Assembly (NCBI GenBank): GCA_016720775.1
Contig: JADKJX010000001.1
Span: 1,093,501 to 1,157,500 of the forward strand
From: Chitinophagaceae bacterium
GTDB taxonomy: Bacteria > Bacteroidota > Bacteroidia > Chitinophagales > Chitinophagaceae
Direction of reading: 5' to 3'
Length of the DNA stretch: 64,000 nt
Under the pieces are notes generated by a model. That model searched no databases and was not told the origin of the DNA. It saw only the letters and a list, made by a program, of their open reading frames with translations. A program made the position numbers and the translations under genes. Positions 1-7,491 of this stretch are shown here, piece after piece (the stretch's first letter is position 1; every line of letters begins with the position of its first letter).

Positions 1-1
1 A

Positions 2-478
2 TTATTTTTCATCAGATATGGATTTGGAGTTTCTGAATAAAATATAGTTGAACCTCACAATAAAGATGATGAGTACAGTAAACATATTGTATACCATCAC
101 GTCAAGAAAAGGGGAGCCATAAACAAATATAAAGGCAACCAATAAAAGAAGATAACTTACACAAACCGCCCACAGCAGGGACGTAAGCCGGAGTTTGGCA
201 ATAAATTCGTCTTCTGTTTTTTCTTTTGAAAAACTTACCAGCATTGCACCAATGATGAATAAAGATCCAACTACGGTGTTGGTGATATTGGCATCTACAA
301 GACCAAAGTATTTGGCGTTGGCAAGAAATCCATCGCTTGCAATGGCGAATACCCGGGCATGTATCCAGTTTGCATCAAAGTCATAGTAACGAAGGAGGAG
401 TCCTGCAATGGTGGCTGGTATCAATATGACCCAGCCGATCGTTTTGTACCTGTTCGGTAATAATAGTTTGGTTGGCAT
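2..478 (-). CDS. small integral membrane protein, unknown function
   Basis: This 158-residue protein has four hydrophobic stretches, around residues 14-30, 68-82, 100-120 and 126-143. It should sit in the inner membrane with short loops, and its C-terminus is charged. No catalytic motif or named family is recognised. The gene is complete: its stop lies at the very edge of the window and its ATG sits 17 bases below a good Bacteroidota-type promoter. It is divergent from the SGNH hydrolase gene. The shared upstream region holds two short palindromes, so expression is probably controlled. Function is unassigned. Confidence 0.7.
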   Translation of the reverse strand: MPTKLLLPNRYKTIGWVILIPATIAGLLLRYYDFDANWIHARVFAIASDGFLANAKYFGLVDANITNTVVGSLFIIGAMLVSFSKEKTEDEFIAKLRLTSLLWAVCVSYLLLLVAFIFVYGSPFLDVMVYNMFTVLIIFIVRFNYILFRNSKSISDEK

Positions 479-494
479 AATTAAATTGTTTATA

Positions 495-525
495 CAAATG
501 TAAAGTTTATTTTACATTATGACAA
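495..525 (-). promoter_or_regulatory. promoter of the membrane-protein gene
   Basis: On the minus strand a TTG at 525-523 is followed by 20 bases and then TACATTTG at 502-495. This matches the Bacteroidota consensus TTG-N19/20-TAnnTTTG. The start codon follows 17 bases later, so the leader would be short. Confidence 0.6.
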
Positions 526-546
526 AATAATCTTACATTTTGTAAG
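500..546. promoter_or_regulatory. two operator-like palindromes between divergent genes
   Basis: TGTAAA-gttta-TTTACA lies at 500-516 and CTTACA-ttt-TGTAAG at 532-546. Both use TGTAA/TTACA half-sites. The first overlaps the -7 element of the leftward promoter and the second lies just upstream of its -33 element. The arrangement suggests a dimeric repressor or activator, whose identity is unknown. Confidence 0.4.
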
Positions 547-587
547 AATATTTTAACAAATGGATGTTCATGAATTGTGAATAGCTA

Positions 588-595
588 TACATTTG
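588..595 (+). promoter_or_regulatory. -7 element (TACATTTG) for the SGNH hydrolase gene
   Basis: TACATTTG matches TAnnTTTG and lies 16 bases before the ATG at 612. No well-spaced TTG is seen at -33, so the promoter may need an activator; the TGTAA/TTACA palindromes are just upstream. Confidence 0.4.
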
Positions 596-611
596 TACCA
601 TAAAGTAAACC

Positions 612-1235
612 ATGACAACTTATTCTTACCTGGCGCTGGGCGACAGCTATACTATTGGTGAACAGGCGCCCTTTGCAGAAAATTTTCCGAACCAAACGGT
701 GCAATTGCTTCGCAAAGCGGGGTTTGCATTTTATGCAGCCGAGGTCATCGCCAAGACCGGCTGGACAACCGATGAACTTAATAATGCCATTGAGGGCACA
801 TCATTATTATCAACCTATGATGTAGTTTCCTTACTCATCGGTGTAAATAACCAGTACCGGGGAAGATCAGCCACCGAATTTAAAATTGAATTTGAGCACT
901 TGCTGCAAACTGCCATCCAGTTTGCCGATAACAAACCATACCGTGTCTTTGTGTTAAGTATCCCCGATTGGGGAGTTACTCCATTTGCGGAAGCCCGCCT
1001 GCCGGACGGACAGGGAAGAGACCGGAAGCAGGTTGCCGATGAAATTGATGCGTATAATTATGTCTGTGAAACATCGGCAAAACAATTCCAGGCTAATTTC
1101 TTAAATATTACCCGGTCACAAAGAGACGATGGCAGTAAAGAAGAATTCTTGGTTGCCGATGCTTTACATCCTTCGGGAAAGGAATATGCAAAATGGGCGG
1201 GTAAGCTCTGCGATGCAATTTTAAAAGAACTTTGA
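612..1235 (+). CDS. SGNH/GDSL-family hydrolase (lipase/esterase-like)
   Basis: This 207-residue protein carries the SGNH blocks. GDSY at residues 10-13 holds the nucleophile Ser12, Gly50 matches block II, GVNN at 77-80 supplies the oxyanion Asn, and DALHP at 183-187 holds the catalytic Asp/His pair. There is no clear signal peptide, so a cytoplasmic esterase or acyl-hydrolase is likely; the substrate cannot be read from the sequence. The following gene begins at or immediately after its stop codon, suggesting translational coupling. Confidence 0.88.
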   Translation: MTTYSYLALGDSYTIGEQAPFAENFPNQTVQLLRKAGFAFYAAEVIAKTGWTTDELNNAIEGTSLLSTYDVVSLLIGVNNQYRGRSATEFKIEFEHLLQTAIQFADNKPYRVFVLSIPDWGVTPFAEARLPDGQGRDRKQVADEIDAYNYVCETSAKQFQANFLNITRSQRDDGSKEEFLVADALHPSGKEYAKWAGKLCDAILKEL

Positions 1236-1237
1236 TC

Positions 1238-1768
1238 GTGACTACAATAAATTTTTCGGAAACACAGCGATTCCAAACCTGGTGGGCATGGAGTGGGGTG
1301 GGAGCCCTTAACATACTCTTCATTTATGCCATTGTGCAGCAAATTATACTGGGTGAACCTTTCGGCGAAAAGCCTGCTCCCGACTTTGTTTTGATCCTGG
1401 TTGAATTGTTTCTTCTTGCCCTTTTTATTTTTCTTGTTTCGATCAGGTTAAAGACAAGGATTACCGAAGCCGGCATTTATTATCGTTTTTATCCATTTCA
1501 GTTCAGCGAACGATCAGTTGAATGGTATGAACTGAGCGATGCGTACATGCGGGAGTACAATTCTTTTCATGAATACGGGGGATGGGGCATACGCGTCGGG
1601 TCTGCAAAAACAGGAAGAGCCATTAATACATCCGCATCCTGCAATAAGGGATTGCAGTTGCGGTATACAGATGGACGGCTTCTATTGATCGGTACAAAAA
1701 GGCCGGAGGATATCCAGGCGATCCTTGATAAAATAATGGCAACAGGAAAAATAAACAGGGGTGTTTAG
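1238..1768 (+). CDS. two-helix membrane protein, unknown function
   Basis: About 176 residues. Hydrophobic segments near residues 18-36 and 48-66 are followed by a soluble beta-rich tail containing paired Trp, Tyr and Gly residues (WYELSDAYMREYN, GGWGIR). The fold suggests a PH-like or DUF6141-type protein, but I cannot confirm a family. The start may be TTG at 1232, overlapping the upstream stop, or GTG at 1238; I chose GTG. Its stop overlaps the stop of the convergent metallophosphoesterase gene by three to four bases. Confidence 0.65.
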   Translation: MTTINFSETQRFQTWWAWSGVGALNILFIYAIVQQIILGEPFGEKPAPDFVLILVELFLLALFIFLVSIRLKTRITEAGIYYRFYPFQFSERSVEWYELSDAYMREYNSFHEYGGWGIRVGSAKTGRAINTSASCNKGLQLRYTDGRLLLIGTKRPEDIQAILDKIMATGKINRGV

Positions 1769-2682
1769 TACTCGATCATCTTTCTTTCTACCGAACCATC
1801 ATTGTAAAAATCAAACAGGGCGTATGCGGGTGCAAAATCCTGGAACGGGCCGCCCCACCAGTTGCCGCTTATTGCACCATTGCAATAATATTTTATTCCC
1901 AGGTAATTTACTTCATCCTGTAAATGGATATGGCCACTCAGGCAACTTTTTATATTGGGATGTTTTTTAAAAAGGTCTTTTATCTTTTTTGCATCGGTAT
2001 GCAGCAAGGCCCGGGAGAGTTTCCAATCACCGTTAGGCATCATGTCTTTAGCAAACATAGCGCTGCAGAAAGAAATGATGGGGATATGAGAAATGATGGA
2101 GATATTTTTTTCTGTATTGCTGTTCAATTCATTTTCCAGCCAGCTGAATTGTTCATTATCCAGCAGGGCAATATAACCACCGTTGTTTTCCTGCACACTG
2201 TCCAGGACTATGAAATGCCAGTTGTTGTGGGTAAAGCTGTAGTAAGTTCTGGCATAACCTGTTTGCTGCAGCCACCAGGCCTTGCCATAAAGGGGGTCGC
2301 TTTTTACGTCTTCTTTCAGTTGCCAGCCCCAGATGTCATGATTGCCGATACAGTTTTTTACGGGTAGTTTATTTTCAGCTCCCATTATTTTATTGAAGAG
2401 GTCCCACTGTGTTTTCGTTTTCTCTTTATCTGCAGCCAGTGCGTCCATCACGCAATCCCCTCCATTGATGATAAAATCGGGTTGTTGCGTTAGCTGGTTG
2501 ATGTTCTGCAGGGCCCTTTTCATTCCGGCTTCTGCAACATCCAGTGCTTTGATGTGTATGTCGCTTATGAAAGCAATGGTAAAATGTTTTTTCTTTTTAC
2601 CAGGCTCAGCGCTTGCCAGGTCAGGCAGCACAGCTGCTGCAGAAACAAGTGAAATGTTCTGGAGGAATTTTCTGCGCTGCAT
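1765..2682 (-). CDS. exported calcineurin-like metallophosphoesterase
   Basis: This 305-residue protein has the metallophosphoesterase signature in order: DIH at residues 41-43, GGDC at 74-77, GNHD at 113-116, a SHIPI motif and a C-terminal GHIH. These supply the ligands for a di-metal centre that hydrolyses phosphoesters. The N-terminus (MQRRKF followed by a small hydrophobic stretch ending ASA) is a signal peptide with an RR pair, so Tat export is possible. The gene lies 15 bases downstream of pyrF on the same strand and is probably co-transcribed with it. The substrate is unknown. Confidence 0.85.
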   Translation of the reverse strand: MQRRKFLQNISLVSAAAVLPDLASAEPGKKKKHFTIAFISDIHIKALDVAEAGMKRALQNINQLTQQPDFIINGGDCVMDALAADKEKTKTQWDLFNKIMGAENKLPVKNCIGNHDIWGWQLKEDVKSDPLYGKAWWLQQTGYARTYYSFTHNNWHFIVLDSVQENNGGYIALLDNEQFSWLENELNSNTEKNISIISHIPIISFCSAMFAKDMMPNGDWKLSRALLHTDAKKIKDLFKKHPNIKSCLSGHIHLQDEVNYLGIKYYCNGAISGNWWGGPFQDFAPAYALFDFYNDGSVERKMIEY

Positions 2683-2697
2683 AAAAATTATTTTCAG

Positions 2698-3543
2698 CTA
2701 TTTAATATAAGTTGCCATTTCAGCCTGGTATTGCTGTGCAATAGCCCTTGCTTCGGTTGCAAAATCTTCTTTTTCGCTGGCGTAGATGATGGCCCGGCTG
2801 GCATTGATAAGTAGTCCGATATCTTCATTCATTCCATGCCTGCTTACTTCCTCCAAACTTCCTCCCTGGAAGCCCACACCGGGTACCAATAAAAAATGTT
2901 CCGGAATTATTTTACGGATGTCTTCCAGGTCGCTGGCTTTGGTAGCACCTACCACAAACATCAGGTTGCCTGTTGTTCCCCAACTGCTTACTTTTCGCAG
3001 AACGGTTTCATATAAATACTCATTGCTTTTGTTGGTCTTCGCTTCGCCGTTGTTGGTCGCCTGACCAACAACGCTCAATTGTTCAAAATCTTTACTGCCC
3101 GGGTTACTGGTCAGTCCCAACACAATGGCCCACTTATTTTCGAATTCTAAGAATGGCTTTACACTGTCTTCGCCCATATAAGGAGCTACAGTGATGGCAT
3201 CAAAATTCAGCGTTTCAAAAAAAGCGTTGGCATATTGCGTGGAAGTATTGCCAATATCGCCCCGTTTTGCATCGGCAATGGTAAAATGTTCTTTGGGAAT
3301 ATAATTCACCGTTCTTTCCATGACCTCCCATCCCTTTGATCCCATCGCTTCATAAAAAGCGGTATTTATTTTATACGCCACACAAAGGTCTTTGGTGGCA
3401 TCAATGATCTGTTTATTGAATTCAAAAACAGCATCCGGGTGAGTTTGCAGGTGTTTTGGGATCTTCGTGATGTCGGTATCCAAACCAACGCAGAGGTATG
3501 ACTTCTTTAATTGGATCTGTTGTATCAATTGTTTTCTTGTCAT
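2698..3543 (-). CDS. pyrF: orotidine 5'-phosphate decarboxylase (subfamily 2)
   Basis: It catalyses OMP to UMP, the last step of pyrimidine synthesis, in the cytoplasm. The core signature DAKRGDI is at residues 91-97 with catalytic Lys93. LCVGLDTD near residue 17 and the PGVGFQGG phosphate-binding loop are also present. At 281 residues the length suits the long bacterial (PyrF type 2) form. An unusual stretch around VVGQATNNGEAKTNKS is encoded by a short palindrome at 3048-3073 and nearby repeat-like sequence. The gene leads into the metallophosphoesterase gene. Confidence 0.95.
   Translation of the reverse strand: MTRKQLIQQIQLKKSYLCVGLDTDITKIPKHLQTHPDAVFEFNKQIIDATKDLCVAYKINTAFYEAMGSKGWEVMERTVNYIPKEHFTIADAKRGDIGNTSTQYANAFFETLNFDAITVAPYMGEDSVKPFLEFENKWAIVLGLTSNPGSKDFEQLSVVGQATNNGEAKTNKSNEYLYETVLRKVSSWGTTGNLMFVVGATKASDLEDIRKIIPEHFLLVPGVGFQGGSLEEVSRHGMNEDIGLLINASRAIIYASEKEDFATEARAIAQQYQAEMATYIK
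3048..3073. repeat. perfect palindrome inside pyrF
   Basis: CGTTGTTGGTC (3048-3058), the loop GCCT, then GACCAACAACG (3063-3073) form an 11-bp perfect inverted repeat. It is read in frame and encodes part of a surface-loop-like segment of PyrF. Confidence 0.6.
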
Positions 3544-3561
3544 GCGGCAAAATTAAATGGA

Positions 3562-4176
3562 TCAATCCAATCGCTTTATCATTTCTTTAGCAATCTTCCT
3601 TGAATGCTCATCTCCCCGTTTCATCAGTTCTTCAATGATGTTACGCTGAGATGCTTCATCCCTGTTCTGGCTGAGTTTAAAGGTGTTTTCCATGCTTTCC
3701 ACTTCAATGGTAATGCCCACGATGGCTTTCATCATGTGATCAATGTATTCTTTTGGTAAGCTGTCAAATGAACCCGGTGCCTGTGTACCCTGGTATTTGT
3801 CGGAAACTGATTTAACCGCATTATGTGTGCCTTCAGCATCCATAAAACTTATCTTACCTTTTGCCTGCACGGTCATGTAATTCCAGGTAGAACCCATGTT
3901 GGGGTCGGTATACCAGCGGGAACTGACAAAGCAATGCGGGCCGGTAAAGATCACCATCACGTTATTGTTCTTTTCAAAAGCCAGGTGATGGTCGGTCTTA
4001 CGCATGATATGTCCTTCCAGGTATATTTTACCATCCCTTTCTTTAATTGCAAGCGGAACCTGTGTGGCCACCGGGTAATTTTCCCCCATGCCGGTGATCA
4101 ATGCAAAAGCATTCTCTTTCATGAAATCAATTACCTGTTGCTGATCTTTTTCTGTGTAATAATCAAATTTGTACAT
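3562..4176 (-). CDS. PaiB-family FMN-binding split-barrel protein
   Basis: About 204 residues starting MYKFDYYTEKD. The family (PaiB, FMN-binding negative transcriptional regulator, related to pyridoxamine-phosphate oxidases) is recognised from PVATQVPL, GHIMRKTDHH, FTGPHCFVSSRWY and the TWNYMTVQAKG motif. It probably binds FMN or haem as a dimer. The open frame continues upstream into the adjacent palindromic repeat (4185-4268), but those residues are repeat translation, so I chose ATG at 4176. It is the last gene before pyrF in the minus-strand run that begins with the kynurenine genes. A role in that pathway is unproven. Confidence 0.85.
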   Translation of the reverse strand: MYKFDYYTEKDQQQVIDFMKENAFALITGMGENYPVATQVPLAIKERDGKIYLEGHIMRKTDHHLAFEKNNNVMVIFTGPHCFVSSRWYTDPNMGSTWNYMTVQAKGKISFMDAEGTHNAVKSVSDKYQGTQAPGSFDSLPKEYIDHMMKAIVGITIEVESMENTFKLSQNRDEASQRNIIEELMKRGDEHSRKIAKEMIKRLD

Positions 4177-4184
4177 AGTAGTAT

Positions 4185-4268
4185 GGGCTAAAGCCCGTTG
4201 ATTTTTTTCAATTGCCCCGGCCTTAAGGCCGGGGCAATTCATTATTTTTTACTGCCGGGCTTTAGCCC
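4185..4268. repeat. composite palindromic element, copy 1
   Basis: The outer inverted repeats are GGGCTAAAGCCC (4185-4196) and GGGCTTTAGCCC (4257-4268). Between them a 30-bp perfect palindrome centred on TTAA spans 4210-4239, with AATTGCCCCGG arms. The right outer arm overlaps the end of kmo and supplies its TAA stop. Five more copies lie at 6897, 7408, 21466, 22801 and 48792. Confidence 0.9.
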
Positions 4269-5611
4269 TTTAATTTTTCAAGAATTATTTTTTCAACTTC
4301 TTCTTGCTGCCATTTGTTTTCAATATCCGGCAAAGACATAACTTCCTGCATAATGGCTTCCTGCTTTCTTCCATTTACTAATGCGCTGCTGTACCTGATC
4401 TGCGGACTGAATGTTACCTGTGCATATGCCGGGATCCATTTATCCGGGTATTTTTTACTGAAAGCCGCTTCAATTTTTTTCTGTAATAAGAATTTCGGAT
4501 CGGCTACTTTATCCCTCATTTCTACAAAATTATTTAAAGCCAGGTCGGCAATGGCATCACCATCTGGTTTTCTTAATGACTGGTATTCCTGTAGAATGGC
4601 CGACCAGTTCTCATTGTGTTTGTCTATTAAACTATTTAAAACAGAACAATCTTCAAAACCGCAGTTCATTCCCTGTCCGAAGAAAGGAACAATGGCATGA
4701 GCCGCATCGCCGATGAGTGCAAATTTATCTTCCCGTATCCATGGGAAACATTTTACTGTAACCAACGAGGAAGTTGGGTTCCTGAAAAAATCTTCTTCCA
4801 GCGTTGGCATTAGTTGTTCTGCGTCGGTAAACGTCTTTTTGAAGAATGAACGGACCTTTTCTTTTGTATCTAAACCTGCAAAGGAGGGCTCGCCTTCAAA
4901 CGGGAAGAACAAGGTACAGGTGAAACTGCCATCGGTATTAGGTAAGGCGATCAGCATATAATTTCCACGTGGCCAGATATGCAATGCATTTTTTTCCATC
5001 AGGAAACCTCCATTCTCTCCTGCTGGTATGTTCAGTTCTTTGTAGCCAAAGTCGATATAATATTGCTGGTATTGAAAACGGTCGTGTTGCAGGTGATGAG
5101 TGAGCCGGGCGGCGGAATAGGCGCCATCGCTGCCAAAGCAGAGTTTGAAGTTTGTAGTTTGAAGTTCGTGGTTAAGCGTATTCTCAAAAATCACCTCATT
5201 TTTCTGCCAGTTGATGCTTTCACATTTTTGATTGAAGGAAATTTCAACACGATGCTTTTCTGCCAGGTCCATCAGTTTGCAATTCAGTTCGCCCCTTGAA
5301 ACCGAATTGATGAATTGTCCTTCTTTTCCATAAGGTTGAAAAGCGGTGGTTCCGTCTGCATGGTGCAGGAATCTTCCGTGCATGGGAATGCAGATCTTTC
5401 GTATCTCTTCCATCAGCCCAACTTCTTCGAGCGCTTTAATGCCCCGGTCACTTAATGCCAGGTTAATAGAACGGCCGGCTACCATATCTTCTTTACGCAT
5501 ATCGCCGCGGCGTTCATACACGTTTACCTTGTATCCCCTTTTGGATAGGTAGATGGAAAGTAAGGAGCCAACCAATCCGGCCCCAATGATGATCGTTTCC
5601 TTTTTCTGCAT
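4262..5611 (-). CDS. kmo: kynurenine 3-monooxygenase
   Basis: This FAD- and NADPH-dependent enzyme hydroxylates L-kynurenine to 3-hydroxykynurenine. About 449 residues. The FAD-binding GAGLVGS is near residues 10-16, the GRSINLALSDRG segment is near 46, and the second FAD motif GDAAHAIVPFFGQGMN is in the C-terminal third; together these are specific for KMO. ATG at 5611 starts two bases after the kynU stop, implying translational coupling. A CAAACTTCAAAC-type repeat (5143-5173) is read in frame as part of ELQTTNFKLCFG, just before the GSDGAYSA motif. The last codons and stop come from palindromic element copy 1. Confidence 0.95.
   Translation of the reverse strand: MQKKETIIIGAGLVGSLLSIYLSKRGYKVNVYERRGDMRKEDMVAGRSINLALSDRGIKALEEVGLMEEIRKICIPMHGRFLHHADGTTAFQPYGKEGQFINSVSRGELNCKLMDLAEKHRVEISFNQKCESINWQKNEVIFENTLNHELQTTNFKLCFGSDGAYSAARLTHHLQHDRFQYQQYYIDFGYKELNIPAGENGGFLMEKNALHIWPRGNYMLIALPNTDGSFTCTLFFPFEGEPSFAGLDTKEKVRSFFKKTFTDAEQLMPTLEEDFFRNPTSSLVTVKCFPWIREDKFALIGDAAHAIVPFFGQGMNCGFEDCSVLNSLIDKHNENWSAILQEYQSLRKPDGDAIADLALNNFVEMRDKVADPKFLLQKKIEAAFSKKYPDKWIPAYAQVTFSPQIRYSSALVNGRKQEAIMQEVMSLPDIENKWQQEEVEKIILEKLKG
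5143..5173. repeat. CAAACTTCAAAC-type repeat inside kmo
   Basis: The plus strand reads GTTTGAAGTTTG, TAGTTTGAAG and TTCGTGGTT in succession. This closely matches the intergenic repeats at 9617-9682 and 12481-12547, but here it is coding sequence. Confidence 0.55.
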
Positions 5612-5613
5612 CA

Positions 5614-6885
5614 CTACATTTTTAAAATTGCATTTACTATATTACCAAAGTTCCAGATATCCTGAAATGAATTATATAACGGAACCGGCGCAACACGAAT
5701 TACATTGGGTTCTCTCCAGTCGGCGATCACTCCATTATTTTTTAGTGCTTCAAAAACCTCTTTTCCTTTTTTCAGCATCAGCATTGAAACCTGGCAACCC
5801 TTCGCATCTTTTGGCGTGATCACTTCAATCAATTTCTCTTTTGAATTTTTATTCAGCTCTTCAATGATAAAGAATAAGTAATCGCTGAGCAGTTGGCCTT
5901 TTGCCCATAAGCTTTCCATGCCGGCGTCTTCAAAAATATCCAGCGAAGCTTTATGAGCTGCCATGCTTAATACCGGCGCATTGCTCAGTTGCCAGCCTTC
6001 TGCCGTGGCAATGGGCTTAAAGCCTTTTTCCATTTGAAAACGGGTTGCTTTCTCATAGCCCCACCAACCGGCAAGCCTTGGCAAATTTTTATTAGTAATG
6101 TGTTTTTGATGGATGAATGCGCCCGCCACGCCGCCCGGACCACTGTTCAGGTATTTATAACTGCACCAGCAGGCGAAGTCGGCATCCCAGTCGTGCAGGT
6201 GCAGTTCGATGTTACCTGCAGCATGCGCCAGGTCAAAACCGCAGTAAGCGCCGGCATCGTGTGCTGCTTTGGTAATTGACTTCATGTCAAACACCTGCCC
6301 ATTGTAATAATTCACGCCACTAAAGATGACCAATGCTGTTTGATCAGCATGTTGTTTTATGGTATTGAGAATGTCTTCAGTTCTTATTACATATTCACCT
6401 TCTCTTGGCCCCACTTCAATAATCACTTCATCGGGATTTAGTCCATGAAACCTTGCCTGCGATTCAAAGGCATACTGATCTGATGGAAATGCTTTTGCTT
6501 CACAGATGATCTTGAACCGTTCTTTGGTGGGTTGATAAAATGTTGCCATCAGCAAATGCAGGTTCACCGTAAGCTGGTTCATCACCACAATTTCTTCCGG
6601 TAAACCACCCACGATCCCGGTCAGCAGGTTTGGAAACATTTCATGATAACTTAACCATGGCTGTCTTGCATGAAAATGTCCTTCTACCCCAAAACTGGCC
6701 CAGTCTTCCAGTTCATTCAATATATATTCCTGTGTGGTCTTGGGTTGCAGGCCCAGGGAGTTACCGGTGAAGTAGATACATTCTTCTCCGTTGATGATAG
6801 GAATGTAAAATTTATCCCTGAAATGCTTTAATGAGTCGCTTTCATCAAGTTGTTTGGCAAATGCCAAAGTATTTTCAAACTTCAT
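5614..6885 (-). CDS. kynU: kynureninase
   Basis: This PLP enzyme cleaves 3-hydroxykynurenine (or kynurenine) to 3-hydroxyanthranilate (or anthranilate) and alanine. At 423 residues the length is normal. The PLP Lys is Lys244 in CSYKYLNSGPGG, the cofactor Asp lies in FDLAHA at about 218, and YFTGNSLGLQP near the N-terminus is the usual family start. It is followed almost directly by kmo. It is preceded by a palindromic element and the RidA-type gene in the same direction. Confidence 0.96.
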   Translation of the reverse strand: MKFENTLAFAKQLDESDSLKHFRDKFYIPIINGEECIYFTGNSLGLQPKTTQEYILNELEDWASFGVEGHFHARQPWLSYHEMFPNLLTGIVGGLPEEIVVMNQLTVNLHLLMATFYQPTKERFKIICEAKAFPSDQYAFESQARFHGLNPDEVIIEVGPREGEYVIRTEDILNTIKQHADQTALVIFSGVNYYNGQVFDMKSITKAAHDAGAYCGFDLAHAAGNIELHLHDWDADFACWCSYKYLNSGPGGVAGAFIHQKHITNKNLPRLAGWWGYEKATRFQMEKGFKPIATAEGWQLSNAPVLSMAAHKASLDIFEDAGMESLWAKGQLLSDYLFFIIEELNKNSKEKLIEVITPKDAKGCQVSMLMLKKGKEVFEALKNNGVIADWREPNVIRVAPVPLYNSFQDIWNFGNIVNAILKM

Positions 6886-6896
6886 AAAAATGTGAT

Positions 6897-6980
6897 GGGC
6901 TAAAGCCCCTGTACTTTGTTTTGCATTGCCCGGCCCTTAAGGGCCGGGCAACTGATTATTTAACTTCCGGGCTTTAGCCC
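6897..6980. repeat. composite palindromic element, copy 2
   Basis: Outer arms lie at 6897-6908 and 6969-6980. A 26-bp perfect palindrome centred on TTAA lies at 6926-6951 and uses GGCCC/GGGCC next to the centre, where copy 1 has GGCC/GGCC. It fills the gap between the RidA-type gene and kynU; the outer arm ends one base from the RidA gene stop codon. Confidence 0.9.
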
Positions 6981-6981
6981 A

Positions 6982-7398
6982 TTATTCTATCGTTGCAATC
7001 ACTTTTAATTCAATAGCTATTGGTGTGGGCAGACTTTTTACCTCCACGGTGGTCCGGCATGCCTGCACCGAAGTAAAATACTCTGCATACACTTTATTAT
7101 AAACCGGGAAATCGGTTTTCATATTTGTGAGAAAGACCGTTACATCCACGATCTTGTCCCAACTGCTGCCGCTGGCATCCAGTACGGCTTTTACATTGGC
7201 AAAGCATTGACGGCATTCTGCTTCTATATCGTACTTAATGATATTTCCTTCAGCATCCAGCTCCAGTCCCGGGATACTGTTGTCTTTTGCACTACGGCTG
7301 CCGATACCGGAAAGAAATAATAAGTTTCCTGCACGCCTGGCGTGTGGGTAGGCGCCTAGTGGTTTGGCTGCTCCTTCTGTATTAATAATTTCGTTCAT
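6982..7398 (-). CDS. RidA-family deaminase, probable 2-aminomuconate deaminase
   Basis: This 138-residue protein of the YjgF/RidA family has the conserved Arg115 in ACRTTVEV and Glu130 in PIAIELKV, the residues that act in imine/enamine hydrolysis. RidA itself clears reactive 2-aminoacrylate. The position between an aminomuconate-semialdehyde dehydrogenase gene and kynU, and the family of known 2-aminomuconate deaminases, point to deamination of 2-aminomuconate to 4-oxalocrotonate. The family call is firm; the specific substrate is inferred from the neighbours. Palindromic elements lie on both sides. Confidence 0.85.
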   Translation of the reverse strand: MNEIINTEGAAKPLGAYPHARRAGNLLFLSGIGSRSAKDNSIPGLELDAEGNIIKYDIEAECRQCFANVKAVLDASGSSWDKIVDVTVFLTNMKTDFPVYNKVYAEYFTSVQACRTTVEVKSLPTPIAIELKVIATIE

Positions 7399-7407
7399 TT
7401 TTATTTA

Positions 7408-7491
7408 GGGCTAAAGCCCTTGAATTTTATTTTGCATTGCCCGGCCTTAAGGCCGGGGCAATTGCATTATTTTATTGATGGGCTTTAGCCC
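7408..7491. repeat. composite palindromic element, copy 3
   Basis: Outer arms lie at 7408-7419 and 7480-7491. The inner palindrome at 7437-7461 has one unpaired G (GCCCGG against CCGGGGC). The element sits exactly between the dehydrogenase stop codon (TAG, sharing base 7491) and the RidA gene. Confidence 0.88.

Noticed and set aside
4177..4242. N-terminal extension of the PaiB-like protein
   Set aside because: Those codons are translation of the palindromic element; the family start is MYKFDYY at 4176.
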